NCBI GenBank assembly: GCA_043228905.1 | Contig: JBHGNT010000006.1 | Location: 15,872,001-15,936,000 of the forward strand | From: Azolla caroliniana | Taxonomy: Eukaryota; Polypodiophyta | Length of the DNA stretch: 64,000 bases | Direction: 5' to 3' | Shown: positions 1-9,206 of the stretch, one piece after another | Layout of the letters: each line of letters starts with the position of its first letter | Numbering within the stretch: position 1 is the first letter of the stretch | Position numbers and translations under genes: made by a program | The notes under the pieces: generated by a model | The model's database searches: none | Seen by the model: the letters and a program-made list of their open reading frames with translations, nothing else | Told to the model about the DNA's origin: nothing

Positions 1-340
1 ACCACATAGAAGCGGTGAGTGGACTGTGGAAATGAAAAGAATCAGAAGAGAAACAGAAACAGAAACAGAAACAGAGGAATTGGATAAGGAGGGAGGGAAG
101 GAGGGTTCATAGATGATGGATGGACGGTTCTTCTTTCTCACTCCATCCATCCATCCATTATTCATTATGTACCTCAGGTGTCTATTGCCACCAAAATCAT
201 AAATAAACACGCCTCGCAAGGGAATCACGGCCACCGACGATGCAAGTCGCTCAGCTGAGGGCGGGTGCGATCTGCACGCACTATTCAATTAGGATAAAAA
301 AAATAAACGCACGAAAAAAAGAGAGCTAACAGTAGTCGCC
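1..340. other. Anonymous sequence with short simple repeats
   Basis: No gene is recognisable. The stretch holds a GAAACA run near 50-76, a GGAGGGA-rich patch near 89-107 and a CCAT run near 144-160. No long reading frame or known element end was seen. Confidence 0.6.
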
Positions 341-560
341 TTACTCTAACAACTCGGTCACCCAACCACATTTGAGTCGCCCAACTATCCCAAATCAATC
401 ACCCAACTCTCAGCAACTCCGTCACCCAACCAAATGTGGTCACCCAACTATCAAAGGTTAGTCGCCCAACTATCACCAACTTGGTCACCCAACCAAGCAA
501 TTGTGGTCGCTCAATCGAGCGTGGTCTCCCACCCAAGTGTGGTGTGGTCGCACAATCAAG
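341..560 (+). repeat. Array of GTCRCCCAACYA motifs
   Basis: About eight imperfect copies of a 10-12 bp motif (GTCACCCAAC, GTCGCCCAACTA, CACCCAACCA) are spaced irregularly by 10-30 bp. They end about 5-20 bp before a TATAAAA box at 564-570. The motif resembles plant MYB AC-elements (ACCAACY), so an enhancer of an old LTR or promoter is possible, but it may only be a minisatellite. No downstream gene supports promoter use. Confidence 0.5.
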
Positions 561-563
561 TTG

Positions 564-570
564 TATAAAA
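564..570 (+). promoter_or_regulatory. TATA-box-like TATAAAA after the motif array
   Basis: TATAAAA followed by CCCCG lies directly after the motif array. An ATG about 35 bp further on opens only a 14-codon frame. The stretch 571-766 contains nothing else I recognise. Functional status is inference only. Confidence 0.3.
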
Positions 571-766
571 CCCCGAAACCTATCATTTTGTCACATTTTT
601 AAATGAGATTCTTAGGGTTTTGTGGAGGGAAAAAGGGTTTCAACTAACCATTTGTTGACGTGCATTCGCCATACCATCTTCATCGCCACCTGCTTACTTC
701 AAAAGTTGGTATTTTATTTGTTTCTACTTTTTCGGCAATTTTTTTATACTGTAAATAAATCATATT

Positions 767-1119
767 TGTGAATAATCAAGTATGTGATTTTGTCTAGCAG
801 TAATGAATTAGAAATGTGTGTGTATGTGTGCGTGTGAGAGAGACACACAACGAAAAAATAGAAAACTATATTCACAGGAATGATAACTGACTAACTTACA
901 AAGGAGAGGAGAAGAGTGCTTATATAGTCACCTTCTCTCTATACTCTTTAACTAAAACTACCTCTTGAGAAAGAGGGAAAAACTTAACTACCTCATAACT
1001 ATGTGTCATAGGAGTTACATCTATTACACATTAGTTATTGTTACATAGTAGTGGTGGAGTGTCCACATACTTGTAGTACTTAAGGTGTGTGTCCACATAC
1101 TTGACTTTGATTCTCAACA
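767..1119 (-). repeat. Cop1 3' LTR
   Basis: TG...CA bounded, 353 bp. It matches 3781-4018 over the shared part (AATCAAGTATGTGATT, GAAAACTATATTCA and CTTATATAGTCACC blocks). In the sense direction it begins TGTTGAGAATCAAA, the same start as the Cop6 LTRs at 6256 and 30676, so Cop1 and Cop6 are related families. A TATATAAG promoter core is present on the minus strand near 920. Confidence 0.75.
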
Positions 1120-1274
1120 TGCCCATTCAAGCTCAACTTCCAGTTGCTGAACAATCGGCTTTTGTCTAGATGTTGTCCAGGTTTGGCTTGATGATGTCTG
1201 GTTTTGGCTTTGCCTCACTCATTTTGCTTTCGGCTCACTCCCCCTCAAGCTCGGTAGATCGGGGGTTGAGAGTC

Positions 1275-1710
1275 CTAGGTCTGTAGTGAATTGCCGAAGC
1301 TTGTCGAACCCAAGTGCCTTTGTGAAGATGTCGGCCGTCTGAAGGGTACTACTGATGTGTTGAAGGTCGACATCCCCTGCCAGGACACGTTTCGAATGAA
1401 GTTATAGTGCACCTCAATGTGCTTAGTCTGAACGTAGAAGACAAGGTTCTGAGCGAGATGTATGTTGTTTAGGTTGCCGCAGTAAAGTAGGATTGGATCT
1501 TTGATGGAGACGTTCAGATCCTTGAGAATCCTTTTGAGCCATACGACTTCACATGTGGCAACGGCTGCGCCCCTGTATTCGGCCTCTATGCTCGACAATG
1601 CGACTATCGGCTGCTTCTTGCTGCTATAGGATATGGCTCCGTTGCAGAGGGAGAAGATGAATCCAGAGGTTGATCGTTTGTCTGCTCTGTAGCCGGCCCA
1701 ATAAACCCTT
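1275..1710 (-). pseudogene. Cop1 RNase H fragment
   Basis: The minus-strand translation carries the copia RNase H block SSIEAEYRGAAVATCEVVWLKR, then a TKHIEVHYNFIR block. The usual YCDN motif reads YCGN, so an active-site aspartate is lost. Upstream residues (YRADKRSTSGF type) end at about 1710, where homology stops abruptly at the Cop2 boundary. The 155 bp between this frame and the LTR hold a polypurine-like run, read on the minus strand near 1238-1254. Confidence 0.7.
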
Positions 1711-1897
1711 CAAGTCAAATTGGCATTGCCGATTTGTAGAGGATGTCGTAATTCATTGTGCCACTTACATATATTGTAACACTCGCTTAGCGCAATCCAA
1801 ATGAATATTACGTGGTGACCCTTACATATTGTCACCCTTCTGACGTCGCATCGACTATCGGCTAGAGACTCTCCATCCACAAAAGAGGAGTGAAAGC

Positions 1898-2620
1898 TCA
1901 TGAGTAGAATACCCTACGCATCGGCCATAGGAAGTATTATGTATGTGATGGTGATGACCCAACTAAACCTTGCCTATGTTGTAGAAGTCACCAACCGCTA
2001 CATGTCTAAACCCGAACGGAGCCAAGTTTGGGATTTGTGAAGAATATATTCTGGTACCTGCACGACATTGAAGATCTGCAACTGACATTCAGATGAGTCA
2101 AGTTGACCGAAGTCGAAGGCTACACGGATTCCGACTATGCCGGAAATCCGGATAATCAAAAGTCTATGTAAGGATACGTCTTCACCTATGGAGGTAGTGC
2201 CATATCGTGGAGGTCGAAATTGCAAGATGCACAACACTCTCGACAACAGAGGTCAAGTACATAGTTGCATCGAAAGCAACCAAAGAATTCATTGGGTTGC
2301 ACCAACTGTCAGTTGACTTTTTGGCCAAGGGTCGAAACAATCATCCAGTGTTGACCCTGCATTGCAACTCTCAAAGCGCAATACACCTCATCTGGAATCC
2401 AGTATATCATGCTAAGACAAAAGATATTGAGGTGAGGTACCACCATATCCGGGAGCTCATCACTGAGAAGAAGCTTGAAGTTCAGAAAGTGGATACCGAG
2501 GTGAACATTGCTGATAACCGGACGGAGCTACTCCTAGATCAACACTTCGGCATAGTAAGAGGACCGATGGGACTACAACAAACGAGTGAGCAAAAAGGAG
2601 CTGAACAAGGAGAAACTTAG
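1898..2620 (+). pseudogene. Cop2 RT end / RNase H relic
   Basis: The plus-strand translation starts with IPYASAIGSIMYVM and a VTNRYMSKPE block, the typical end of copia RT. After several stops it continues with STTEVKYIVASKATKEFI, CNSQSAIHL and KDIEVRYHHIREL, the RNase H signature. At least three frame changes or stops occur before 2207. Inactive. Confidence 0.65.
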
Positions 2621-3027
2621 AAGGTAAGTCAAAGATCGACGCAGCCAGACAAGCCAAAACGACTAAGTTGAAGGAGCCGAACAACCGAAAAGTTGTAGAC
2701 GTGGCTAAGTGCGAGGAGATCGAAATGACGAAAGATGATCGAAGGACAAATGAAGCTAAAAACCAATCGCAGAACCCTCGAGGAGCACAAGGTCTAGCAT
2801 ACGTAAGGAGCCGATAACCTAGAACTTGAAAACCGAATAGGACACCAGTCGATTCAGACACGAGCCAACTCAGTTAAAGGCGACTTCACCTCTGTCAATT
2901 TAGCTACAAACCGGCTAGCTTATAACATACATAGTGTAGTTTAAACTTGAAATGTAATTTAACCTTATAGAGGAGATAACCCCATTACATTGTATGTAAA
3001 ATAGATTAGTCCTTTTACAAAGGATTT

Positions 3028-3160
3028 TGTTGGCATAATAGGCCGACTCAGCCCAAACTTGTATCTCTAGTGTCAATACAATTTACTTATTAACTATTTA
3101 AGTAGGTAATTGTTCTTGTAAAGTGTGTTCGGTGGTAATACAAACATTGAGTCTCTTTGT

Positions 3161-3200
<40 letters not shown>

Positions 3201-3283
3201 TGTAACGTTCTCAGTCTTCATCTTGTTGCACAATGAACTAACCTTATTCTATTGGTTCTTGCTATTTGCCTAACTCATCAACA
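3028..3283 (+). repeat. Cop2 3' LTR
   Basis: TGTTGGCATAAT to ATCAACA, 256 bp, with a pyrimidine (CT)n microsatellite at about 3160-3196. It follows the RNase H relic in the right orientation for a 3' LTR. No second copy is in the window, so its ends are inferred from TG/CA and from the resumption of Cop1 gag at 3284. Confidence 0.5.
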
Positions 3284-3640
3284 GATCCTCATAGTCTTCA
3301 ATATTCATCAATTTGTTGCAAAAATCTTCTTGAGATTCTCCCAAGCTTCCTTCGGCTTCTTGGCCTCTCGGATATAGTTGAGCATGTGATCATGAGCACA
3401 TGATGCTAGACAATACAACACACGACTTGCCGCTTGCTCCCATGTCGGGTAGTCGGCATGTGTTGGGTTAGATTTCATTTCTTGCGCTCCTTCAATGTAA
3501 CTCTAATAGCTTTGGTCGATAAGGTATTTGGTGCATCTTGTATTCCCAAGATGCAAAGTTTTTTCTATCTAGCTTTTCATTGGGAAGAGAGTTGCCCATC
3601 TGAGTATTCATGATGGCCAACTAGTTGAAATAAGTTTCCT
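3284..3640 (-). pseudogene. Cop1 gag remnant
   Basis: The minus-strand translation shows the gag N-terminus typical of the copia families in this window (KLCILGIQDAP, then HGSKRQVVCCIV for the usual W..A..RVLYC block). Stops interrupt it. It ends at the Cop2 junction. Its location just inside the primer site fits the start of gag. Confidence 0.6.
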
Positions 3641-3769
3641 TCTTCTTCTTCTTCTTCTTTCTTGGATACGAACTATGTAGGGGTTCTACGATAACGATCA
3701 GGCAGTTCTTCTTGAACGTCAACACAAGCACAATACACACGGATGGGCTTAGATCAGGCTATGAAACAA

Positions 3770-3780
3770 CTCTGATACCA
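3770..3780 (-). promoter_or_regulatory. Cop1 primer-binding site (tRNA-iMet)
   Basis: On the minus strand this reads TGGTATCAGAG, the complement of the initiator tRNA-Met 3' end, immediately next to the 5' LTR at 3781. Confidence 0.8.
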
Positions 3781-4018
3781 TGTGAAGAATCAAGTATGTG
3801 ATTCTGTGCAACGGTAATAAATTAGAAATGTGTGTATATTTGTGTGTGTGTGTGAGAGAGAGAGTATCATAGAAAAATTAGAAAACTATATTCATAGGAA
3901 TGATAACCGACTAACTTACAAAGGAGAGGAGAAGGAGCTTATATAGTCACCTTCTCTCTATACTCTCTTACTAAAACTACCTCTTGGGAAAGAGGGGAAA
4001 ACTTACCTACCTCATAAT
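3781..4018 (-). repeat. Cop1 5' LTR, truncated
   Basis: The copy matches the first about 240 bp (plus-strand left part) of the LTR at 767-1119, then stops where a different LTR begins at 4019. The outer third of the LTR is missing. Confidence 0.75.
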
Positions 4019-4367
4019 TGTTGAGAGAAAAGCTCAACATGAAGCTGGACCGATTGGAGAAATTGATAGCTGGATCGGTTGGAGGCCGAATACTTAATCG
4101 GCTAGGAGAACCGACAGACCGTTAGGGCCTATATTCCTATGTTTAGTAATAGGAATATTTTAGGCAGTGAGTGTTAGATGTTCATGTGTGAGCATTGAAG
4201 TACTTGTTAGTACATCAATTAGCACTATGTTGGAGGGCTTGTATAAAAGTGCTCATTGAGCACAATTGTATATATAGAGTATTGTTATTTGAATATAGTT
4301 TTGTTGTTTGGTTATCTCTGTCTTTGTCTCTCACTCTCACTCTCTCCCTCTTTGTGTATACCTAACA
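4019..4367 (+). repeat. Cop3 LTR
   Basis: TGTTGAGAGAAAAGC to ATACCTAACA, 349 bp, with a TATAAAAG box near 4241-4248 and a CT-rich 3' end. The ends show the TG/CA rule. No second copy was found. Confidence 0.55.
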
Positions 4368-4760
4368 TTCCTCTAGTGTCCGGCAGTGTCCGGATGTAGG
4401 AGTCAAACTTTTGGTACCATATCCTCGGCATTTTCTTTAACCCATAAAGGTTTTTCTTCAATCGGCATACAAGTTGACCTTCCTCCCTTGTTGCCGTGAA
4501 GCCGGCCAATTGAGACATATATATGTCCTCTGCTAGATCTCCACAGAGAAACACCATCTTTACGTCTAATTGCTCCATCGCAAGGTATTTTGTCGCGATG
4601 AACCCTAATAGGAGCTGAAGGGTTGTCATCTTGACTACGGGAGAGAATATCTCATCATAGTCGATGCCATGTTCTTGTTTGAATCCCTTGGCAATGAGCC
4701 GAGCTTTGTACTTGGACTTGTCCAAACCAGACATGTATTTGTATCTGGCAAATTGTTTCA
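4368..4760 (-). pseudogene. Antisense copia RT fragment between LTR and primer site
   Basis: The minus-strand translation is the N-terminal part of copia RT: KYKARLIAKGFKQEHGIDYD, then FSPVVKMTTLQLLLG, EQLDVKMVFLCGDL, LYGLKKMPRIWYQKFD. It reads through most of the fragment without a stop. Its ends coincide with the last base of the LTR and the first base of the primer site. Confidence 0.7.
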
Positions 4761-4771
4761 TGGTATCAGAG
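4761..4771 (+). promoter_or_regulatory. Cop3 primer-binding site (tRNA-iMet)
   Basis: TGGTATCAGAG matches the complement of the initiator tRNA-Met 3' end and stands 90 bp before the gag start. Confidence 0.8.
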
Positions 4772-4852
4772 TGCAAGGTTTGAAGATCCTCTACAACTAA
4801 CAAAGTGACCCAACACAAAGACAGCCTTCATTTTCCAGATAAGAACTACCAT

Positions 4853-5410
4853 GAAGATGGACAAAGGAATGGGCAACTCCCTTTCAATAGAAAAGCTCAA
4901 CAAGAGCAACTATGCATCTTGTTCATACAAGATGCACCAGTACCTGCTTGGACAGGGGCATTGGAGTTATGTTGTAGGAGCTAATGATGCAACACTAGAT
5001 TCGACACATAGAATTTCCCGGCCTTGGAACATGCGGTCAACGGAGTGTTATACTACTTTGCATCCTATGTGAGTGACCATCGATTGAGCTATATCCAGGA
5101 TGCCAAGTCGCCAAAGGAAGCTTGGGTGAACCCGAAGAGGATCTTCGGCACAAACATGACGGCTAGAAAACTGTAGCTCAGACAGGAGTTGAGCCATGTT
5201 GGACAAAGAGACCTGTAGGTGGCCAATTACACCTTGAGAGTCCAGAAGATCTACTATTCCCCCACCTCAATCAATGTAATAGTTGAAGAAGATGAAATGG
5301 TGCAGGTCTACCTAGGAGGTTTGGCGTAGAAGTTCGGATCATTTCGAACGACGGTCTACATGAGAGAGAATACTCCGTCCTTCTTAGAGATGTAGTTGTT
5401 ATCGTACGAG
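4853..5410 (+). pseudogene. Cop3 gag relic
   Basis: The plus strand encodes a copia gag beginning MKMDKGMGNSLSIEKLNKSN and continuing YKMHQYLLGQGHWSYVVGAN. After a frameshift near 5035 it continues with the region equivalent to DAKTPKEAWGN and later EEDEMVQVYLGG. Stops at several points show it is dead. It has the same gag type as Cop6 (6780) and Cop12 (58078). Confidence 0.7.
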
Positions 5411-5421
5411 ATGTATGGAGA

Positions 5422-5842
5422 TGTCATAATAATGTTGTTGTGTATGTGTAATGTGTATGATTATGAGTGTGAGTGTAAGTATGAATAGATGTGTAAGTGT
5501 GGGAACACGCACATGTGTGTGGACAGATAAGAAAGGTTGTGAGCAAGTGATATGTGTGGATGGCTAAAGGGGCATGAACCCCTATGTATCTAACTCCTCA
5601 TTGTACTATTTAACCCCCATATGGGGAATGAATGGAAAAAAAGTGTTCTCTCTCATCTCTCTTTCTCTCTCTCTTCCTCCCTCATGTTGAACCCCTTTGG
5701 GACTGGGAGTGGAGCCATTCTAGGCCCCACCCCACACCCCACAATATCTACAACATCTCTGCCATCACACCATCACCCCCCAATGCTCTTTTAATCATCA
5801 TCATCATCATCATCATCAAGCCTAAACCCTAAACCAATACCA
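5422..5842 (+). repeat. Gyp4 5' LTR
   Basis: TGTCATAATAATG to CAATACCA, about 421 bp. It contains a CT-rich tract, an ATC trinucleotide run at about 5798-5818 and two CCCTAAA-like heptamers at 5821-5834. The right end is fixed by the primer site eight bases downstream. Confidence 0.5.
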
Positions 5843-5850
5843 TTTCTTTT

Positions 5851-5868
5851 TGGCGACCGTAATGGAGA
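5851..5868 (+). promoter_or_regulatory. Gyp4 primer-binding site
   Basis: TGGCGACCGTAATGGAG shares its first eight bases with the primer sites of Gyp9, Gyp10 and Gyp13 (TGGCGACCACGATTCC). The tRNA is not identified. Confidence 0.5.
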
Positions 5869-5929
5869 ACCCTCCTTTAGAAGAATCCAATGAAGAGACG
5901 TGGTGGAAGTATACAAGAGAGTGGTAAAT

Positions 5930-6255
5930 CAAATCCACGATGTGCGAGTAATGGTGACATTATGTGTGCGAGTGTGTAGGAAATAGCGACAACGTGCATG
6001 TGTAGGGAAGCATGTGTTACGGACAGAAGAAGAATAGAACTACAAGGACATGATTGACAAATGTAAAATAGCAAATATCATTAACTAGTGTTGTTCACCT
6101 TGAATTCATTCAAGGTGAACTCAAATATTTATACTAAGCGGCATGCATGCCTGTTGCGTGCATGTGCCAAGTGTGAATAATACAAGGGAGCAATTATGCT
6201 CATGATGCTAGCTTAAAAGCTACAAGGAACAATTATGCGTATGACTGTATATTGG
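5930..6255 (-). repeat. Chr5 3' LTR, distal piece
   Basis: Noncoding sequence in which the minus strand shows a TATAAATATT box (near 6126-6136) followed by a strong hairpin (6093-6120). It joins the proximal piece at 31035 through the Cop6 target duplication ATTGG/ATTAG. The left limit is an estimate. Confidence 0.45.
6093..6120. repeat. 13-bp-arm perfect inverted repeat
   Basis: The arms GTTCACCTTGAAT and ATTCAAGGTGAAC are separated by TC. Read in the Chr5 direction it falls just after the TATA box, where the genomic RNA would begin, so it could form a stable 5' hairpin. Confidence 0.8.
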
Positions 6256-6554
6256 TGTTGAGAATCAAACTCAACTTCCCTAGTGTGGGAACACACCCTC
6301 GTGTGTGAACACCCCACCACCTATTGTAGTAACTAGTGTGTCATAGAGTCTTATAGTTCTATGACACATATTCAATGTAGTTAAGTCTCCACCTCCCTTT
6401 AGTTAAGAGGTGGTTGTAGAAAGAGAATATAGAGAGAAGGTGACTATATAAGAACCTTCCCACTTTATTTGTTGTTGGTCATTCTTGTAGTCCTTTCCTT
6501 GATAATATAGGCTAGACTTGTTTTCTGTATACGTCGAGATCTCTCACTCACTCA

Positions 6555-6610
<56 letters not shown>

Positions 6611-6648
6611 TCTCTTTTGCTGCACATAATCACTCTCATTTCTTTACA
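6256..6648 (+). repeat. Cop6 5' LTR
   Basis: TGTTGAGAATCAAACTC to TTTCTTTACA, 393 bp, with GACTATATAAG promoter core near 6441-6451 and a CT/CA microsatellite at about 6551-6610. The microsatellite accounts for most of the length difference from the 3' copy at 30676-31034. Confidence 0.85.
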
Positions 6649-6659
6649 TGGTATTAGAG
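6649..6659 (+). promoter_or_regulatory. Cop6 primer-binding site (tRNA-iMet, mutated)
   Basis: TGGTATTAGAG follows the LTR directly. It differs from the consensus TGGTATCAGAG by one C-to-T change. Confidence 0.75.
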
Positions 6660-6779
6660 AGATTGGTAGTCTGATCCAAGCTTATTCATGTATGTTGTGT
6701 TAAAGCCTACGTTCACGAAGAACCGGCCGATTGTTGTAGCAGCCTCTGCACAATCCATATCACAGAGAAGAGTCAACAC

Positions 6780-7031
6780 GAACACCTAGACGGGAAGCAC
6801 TCTTCCTACGGAAAAGCTCGACAAAAACAAATTTGCATCTTGGGAGTACAAGATGTAGCAATACCTTGTCGGCCAAGGCTATTGGGGCTATACATTGAAG
6901 GAGCGCAATAAATGCAACCCAACCCGACACATACCGACTACCCAGCCTGGGAGCAATCTGCAAGCCGTGTGTTGGACTGCCTTGCATCGTGTGTACATGA
7001 CCACATGCTTGGCTACATTCGAGAGGCAGAA
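6780..7031 (+). pseudogene. Cop6 gag N-terminal relic
   Basis: The plus strand reads PTEKLDKNKFASWEYKM, QQYLVGQGYWGY and WEQSASRVLDCLASC, the same gag type as Cop3 and Cop12. Stops and a frameshift are present. At 7031 it is cut by Chr7; the next few gag codons (MPKKALGNFKENL) resume at 10245 after the target duplication. An internal deletion near 10285 then joins gag to integrase. Confidence 0.75.
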
Positions 7032-7367
7032 TGTCATGGTACAACTCCAAAGGGATTCAAACCCATGACCTTGTGTTACATGGGCTGAACCCTTGCCATT
7101 AAACCATGAATATAATACAAAAAATATTAGTTTCATTTATTATTTCTACAGGAAATTCATGTATATTCTAGATTACTTTGGAACATTCGAGAAACTTCAA
7201 GAGTAATCGTGACAACACTATAAATAGAGACATAAGGCATTATTCCGAACCAATTCGGTTCAATGCTAGTGTTAAGCCTGCTAGTTGTTCTTGTATCTTT
7301 CTTCATATAATATAATATACTTCTTGTTGTCATCATTATCTCTCTCTACTCTCTCTTTCTCTCTCTC

Positions 7368-7413
<46 letters not shown>

Positions 7414-7514
7414 CACATGATTCTCACACACTCTTTCCCTTCTTAGTACTAATCCTCATTCTTCTCCTCTATCTCTAGTACTAATTCTCCTTGCCTCTAG
7501 TACTATCCCTAATA
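7032..7514 (+). repeat. Chr7 5' LTR
   Basis: Starts TGTCATGGTACAACTCC and ends CCCTAATA where the 3' copy ends CCCTGACA, so the terminal CA has mutated. It contains TATAAATAGAG near 7221-7231, a following CCGAA/TTCGG hairpin and a long CT microsatellite (about 7341-7410) much shorter in the 3' copy. Confidence 0.8.
7052..7107 (-). repeat. tRNA-like sequence inside the Chr7 5' LTR
   Basis: Read on the minus strand, the segment has an A-box-like TTTAATGGCAAGG, a CAT-containing loop region, a variable-loop-like AAGGTCA and a B-box-like GGGTTTGAATCCC. The B box differs from the Pol III consensus GGTTCGANTCC by one base. No closed acceptor stem is visible, so it is not an intact tRNA gene. A second copy lies at 9848-9902 in the 3' LTR. 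Confidence 0.5.
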
Positions 7515-7785
7515 GTTTGAACCGAATTGTCTTTTGCTTTGTATTCCTCCCTCCCTTCATACTAATCTTCTTATCCTTATTTCCTCCAATACTATGAAAA
7601 TTATTAGCGCTCAAGAATACCAATATGTTTTCTCGGAGTTGCAATGCTTGAAAGAAAGGTTTGTCGCATTGGAACAAGAAAATCAACGACTATTGGGGGA
7701 TGTTTAGCAAATCTCTTTAGAAAAGCAGCAAGCACAACAACAACATGGGAAGTTGTAACAACAACATGGGGAGTTAGCGTTATGT

Positions 7786-8570
7786 GTGCAACAACTTGAA
7801 GCAACCATTGTAGCATTGCAACAACAAGGATCAAGTACTCAAGGGATTCATGAAGAGCCCAAGATCGGCCTTCCTATAAAATTTGATGGAACGCGATCAC
7901 AGTTCAGAGGATTCCTTAATCAGGTACAATTAGTCAGTCAAATGCATCCTTCCCGATATCCCACCGATGCATCACGAGTGGGTCTAGTAGGCACGTTATT
8001 GAGTGGCTCAGCTTTGGCATGGTTCGCTCCGTTGTTGGAAAAAAGTTCTCCATTACTAAACAACTTTGAAGAGTTTATAAGCGAGTTTAAAGCCTGTTTT
8101 AGAGATTCTAATAGCATAAGGACGACAATACACAAAATCCAACGATTACCTCAAGGTGATCATCCAGCCTCCGCTTACGCTGCAGATTTCCGTCTACTCG
8201 CCTCTGATATCCCCTGGGATGATCAAGCATTGATGGAGCAATTTTGATATGGCCTACGAAATGATGTCAAAGACTTACTCCTGAATTTCTCCAAAGAACC
8301 AAAATCGCTCATAGAGGCAATCAGTTGAGCGATACGATGCGATAACCGGCTTTTCGAACGACATTCTGAACGCCAGTTACAAATGCCAAAGACCAGGTCG
8401 GAGCCCACATACACCTCAGTCATAGCAAAACCATTTTCAAGGGAGTCATATAATGTATCCAACATTGATGGAAATTGACACCACACGTCGTCGTGGACCA
8501 TTGTCGGAAGAAGAAAAGCAACGATGCTGAGTAAATCTATTATGTCTTTACTGTGGAGGACCAATGCATA
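7786..8570 (+). pseudogene. Chr7 gag
   Basis: The first 153 codons (7786-8247) are open and encode a gypsy capsid: KIGLPIKFDGTRSQFRGFLN, then a SALAWFAPLLE and FEEFISEFKACFRD block and QGDHPASAYAADFRLLASDI. A TGA follows at 8246-8248. Beyond it the same protein continues through a stop at 8326 to a zinc-knuckle start (LYCGGPMHISWPPG) near 8555, then jumps into integrase. Usual gag-pol length in chromoviruses is about 1500 residues; most of it is deleted here. Confidence 0.75.
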
Positions 8571-8584
8571 TCTCATGGCCTCCT

Positions 8585-9103
8585 GGATAGTATCATCAAT
8601 GATCGTGGACCTCAATTCGTCTCAAAATTCTGGAAGCATCTCTTCAAAATGCTCAAGGTCACTTGTAACCTCTCCTCCGACTATCACCCTCAAACAGATG
8701 GCCAAGCAGAACGAACAAATCAAACGTTGGAACAATATCTTCGGTGTTTTCTAAGCTATCAACAAGATGATTGGGTGGACATTCTCCACTTGCCGAATTT
8801 GCTTATAATAACTCTATCCACTCATCGACTAGGGTTACACCATTTTATGCTTATACAGGCTATCATCCTCGATGGTGTGTGTTCGAAACTCCAGAGTTAC
8901 CCACAAATCCTCGTGCAAAGGATCATTTGGAGCAGCTATGCAAGATACAGGCAGACTTATCTACCCATTTACATCAAGCTCAACAAACACAGAAGGCTTA
9001 TGCGGATCGCCATCGGTTTCCGTCCTGTTTTGACATTGGCAATCGGGTATGGCTATGATGATGACACATCAAGACTATTTGACCATGCGATAAATTGGAT
9101 TAT
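8585..9103 (+). pseudogene. Chr7 integrase, part 1
   Basis: It starts inside the catalytic core: IINDRGPQFVSKFWKHLFKM keeps the second catalytic Asp (NDRG), and TDGQAERTNQTLEQYLR keeps the catalytic Glu. A frameshift near 8775 leads to PLAEFAYNNSIHSSTRVTPF and the C-terminal part ending FDIGNRVWL. The zinc-binding N-terminus and first Asp are deleted. It is interrupted at 9104 by Solo8. Confidence 0.75.
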
Positions 9104-9160
9104 TGTTAATGGGTAGGGGGTGAAGCCTAGAATGGCTCCACCCCCCTCCCAAGGGGGTTA

Positions 9161-9206
<46 letters not shown>

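Larger units (their letters stand above)
1711..3283 (+). mobile_element. Cop2: 3' fragment of a plus-strand copia element
   Basis: This segment lies in opposite orientation between the two halves of Cop1. From 1898 the plus strand shows decayed end-of-RT and RNase H sequence, then a noncoding stretch 2621-3027 and an LTR at 3028-3283. Gag at 3284 resumes on the minus strand, so the right boundary is sharp. The 1711-1897 part shows no recognisable protein. Confidence 0.65.
767..4018 (-). mobile_element. Cop1: broken Ty1/copia retrotransposon, minus strand
   Basis: A copia element is read from right to left: 5' LTR remnant 3781-4018, initiator-Met primer site 3770-3780, gag remnant 3284-3640, RNase H remnant 1275-1710, 3' LTR 767-1119. 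Protease, integrase and reverse transcriptase are missing, replaced by a plus-strand copia fragment (Cop2, about 1711-3283). The right LTR stops where the LTR of Cop3 begins at 4019, so Cop3 arrived later or a deletion joined them. Many stop codons make it a relic. Confidence 0.75.
4019..5421 (+). mobile_element. Cop3: 5' part of a plus-strand copia element
   Basis: It consists of an LTR (4019-4367), a 393-bp antisense pol segment (4368-4760), an initiator-Met primer site (4761-4771) and a decayed gag (4853-5410). It is truncated on the right by the LTR of Gyp4 at 5422. The LTR, primer site and gag share one orientation, consistent with one element, but only gag and primer site are certain to belong together. 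Confidence 0.55.
5422..5930 (+). mobile_element. Gyp4: 5' end of a Ty3/gypsy element
   Basis: It is an LTR (5422-5842), a primer site beginning TGGCGACC (5851) and the first 22 codons of a frame starting MENPPLEESNEETWW at 5862. Homology ends near 5930, where the 3' LTR of Chr5 appears to begin. Its LTR shares a GGAGCCATTCTAGGC block with Solo8 at 9104-9452, so the two belong to related families. Confidence 0.5.

Noticed and set aside
7052-7107. Functional tRNA gene
   Set aside because: B-box-like and A-box-like parts are present but no acceptor stem or clean anticodon stem; kept only as a tRNA-like module.
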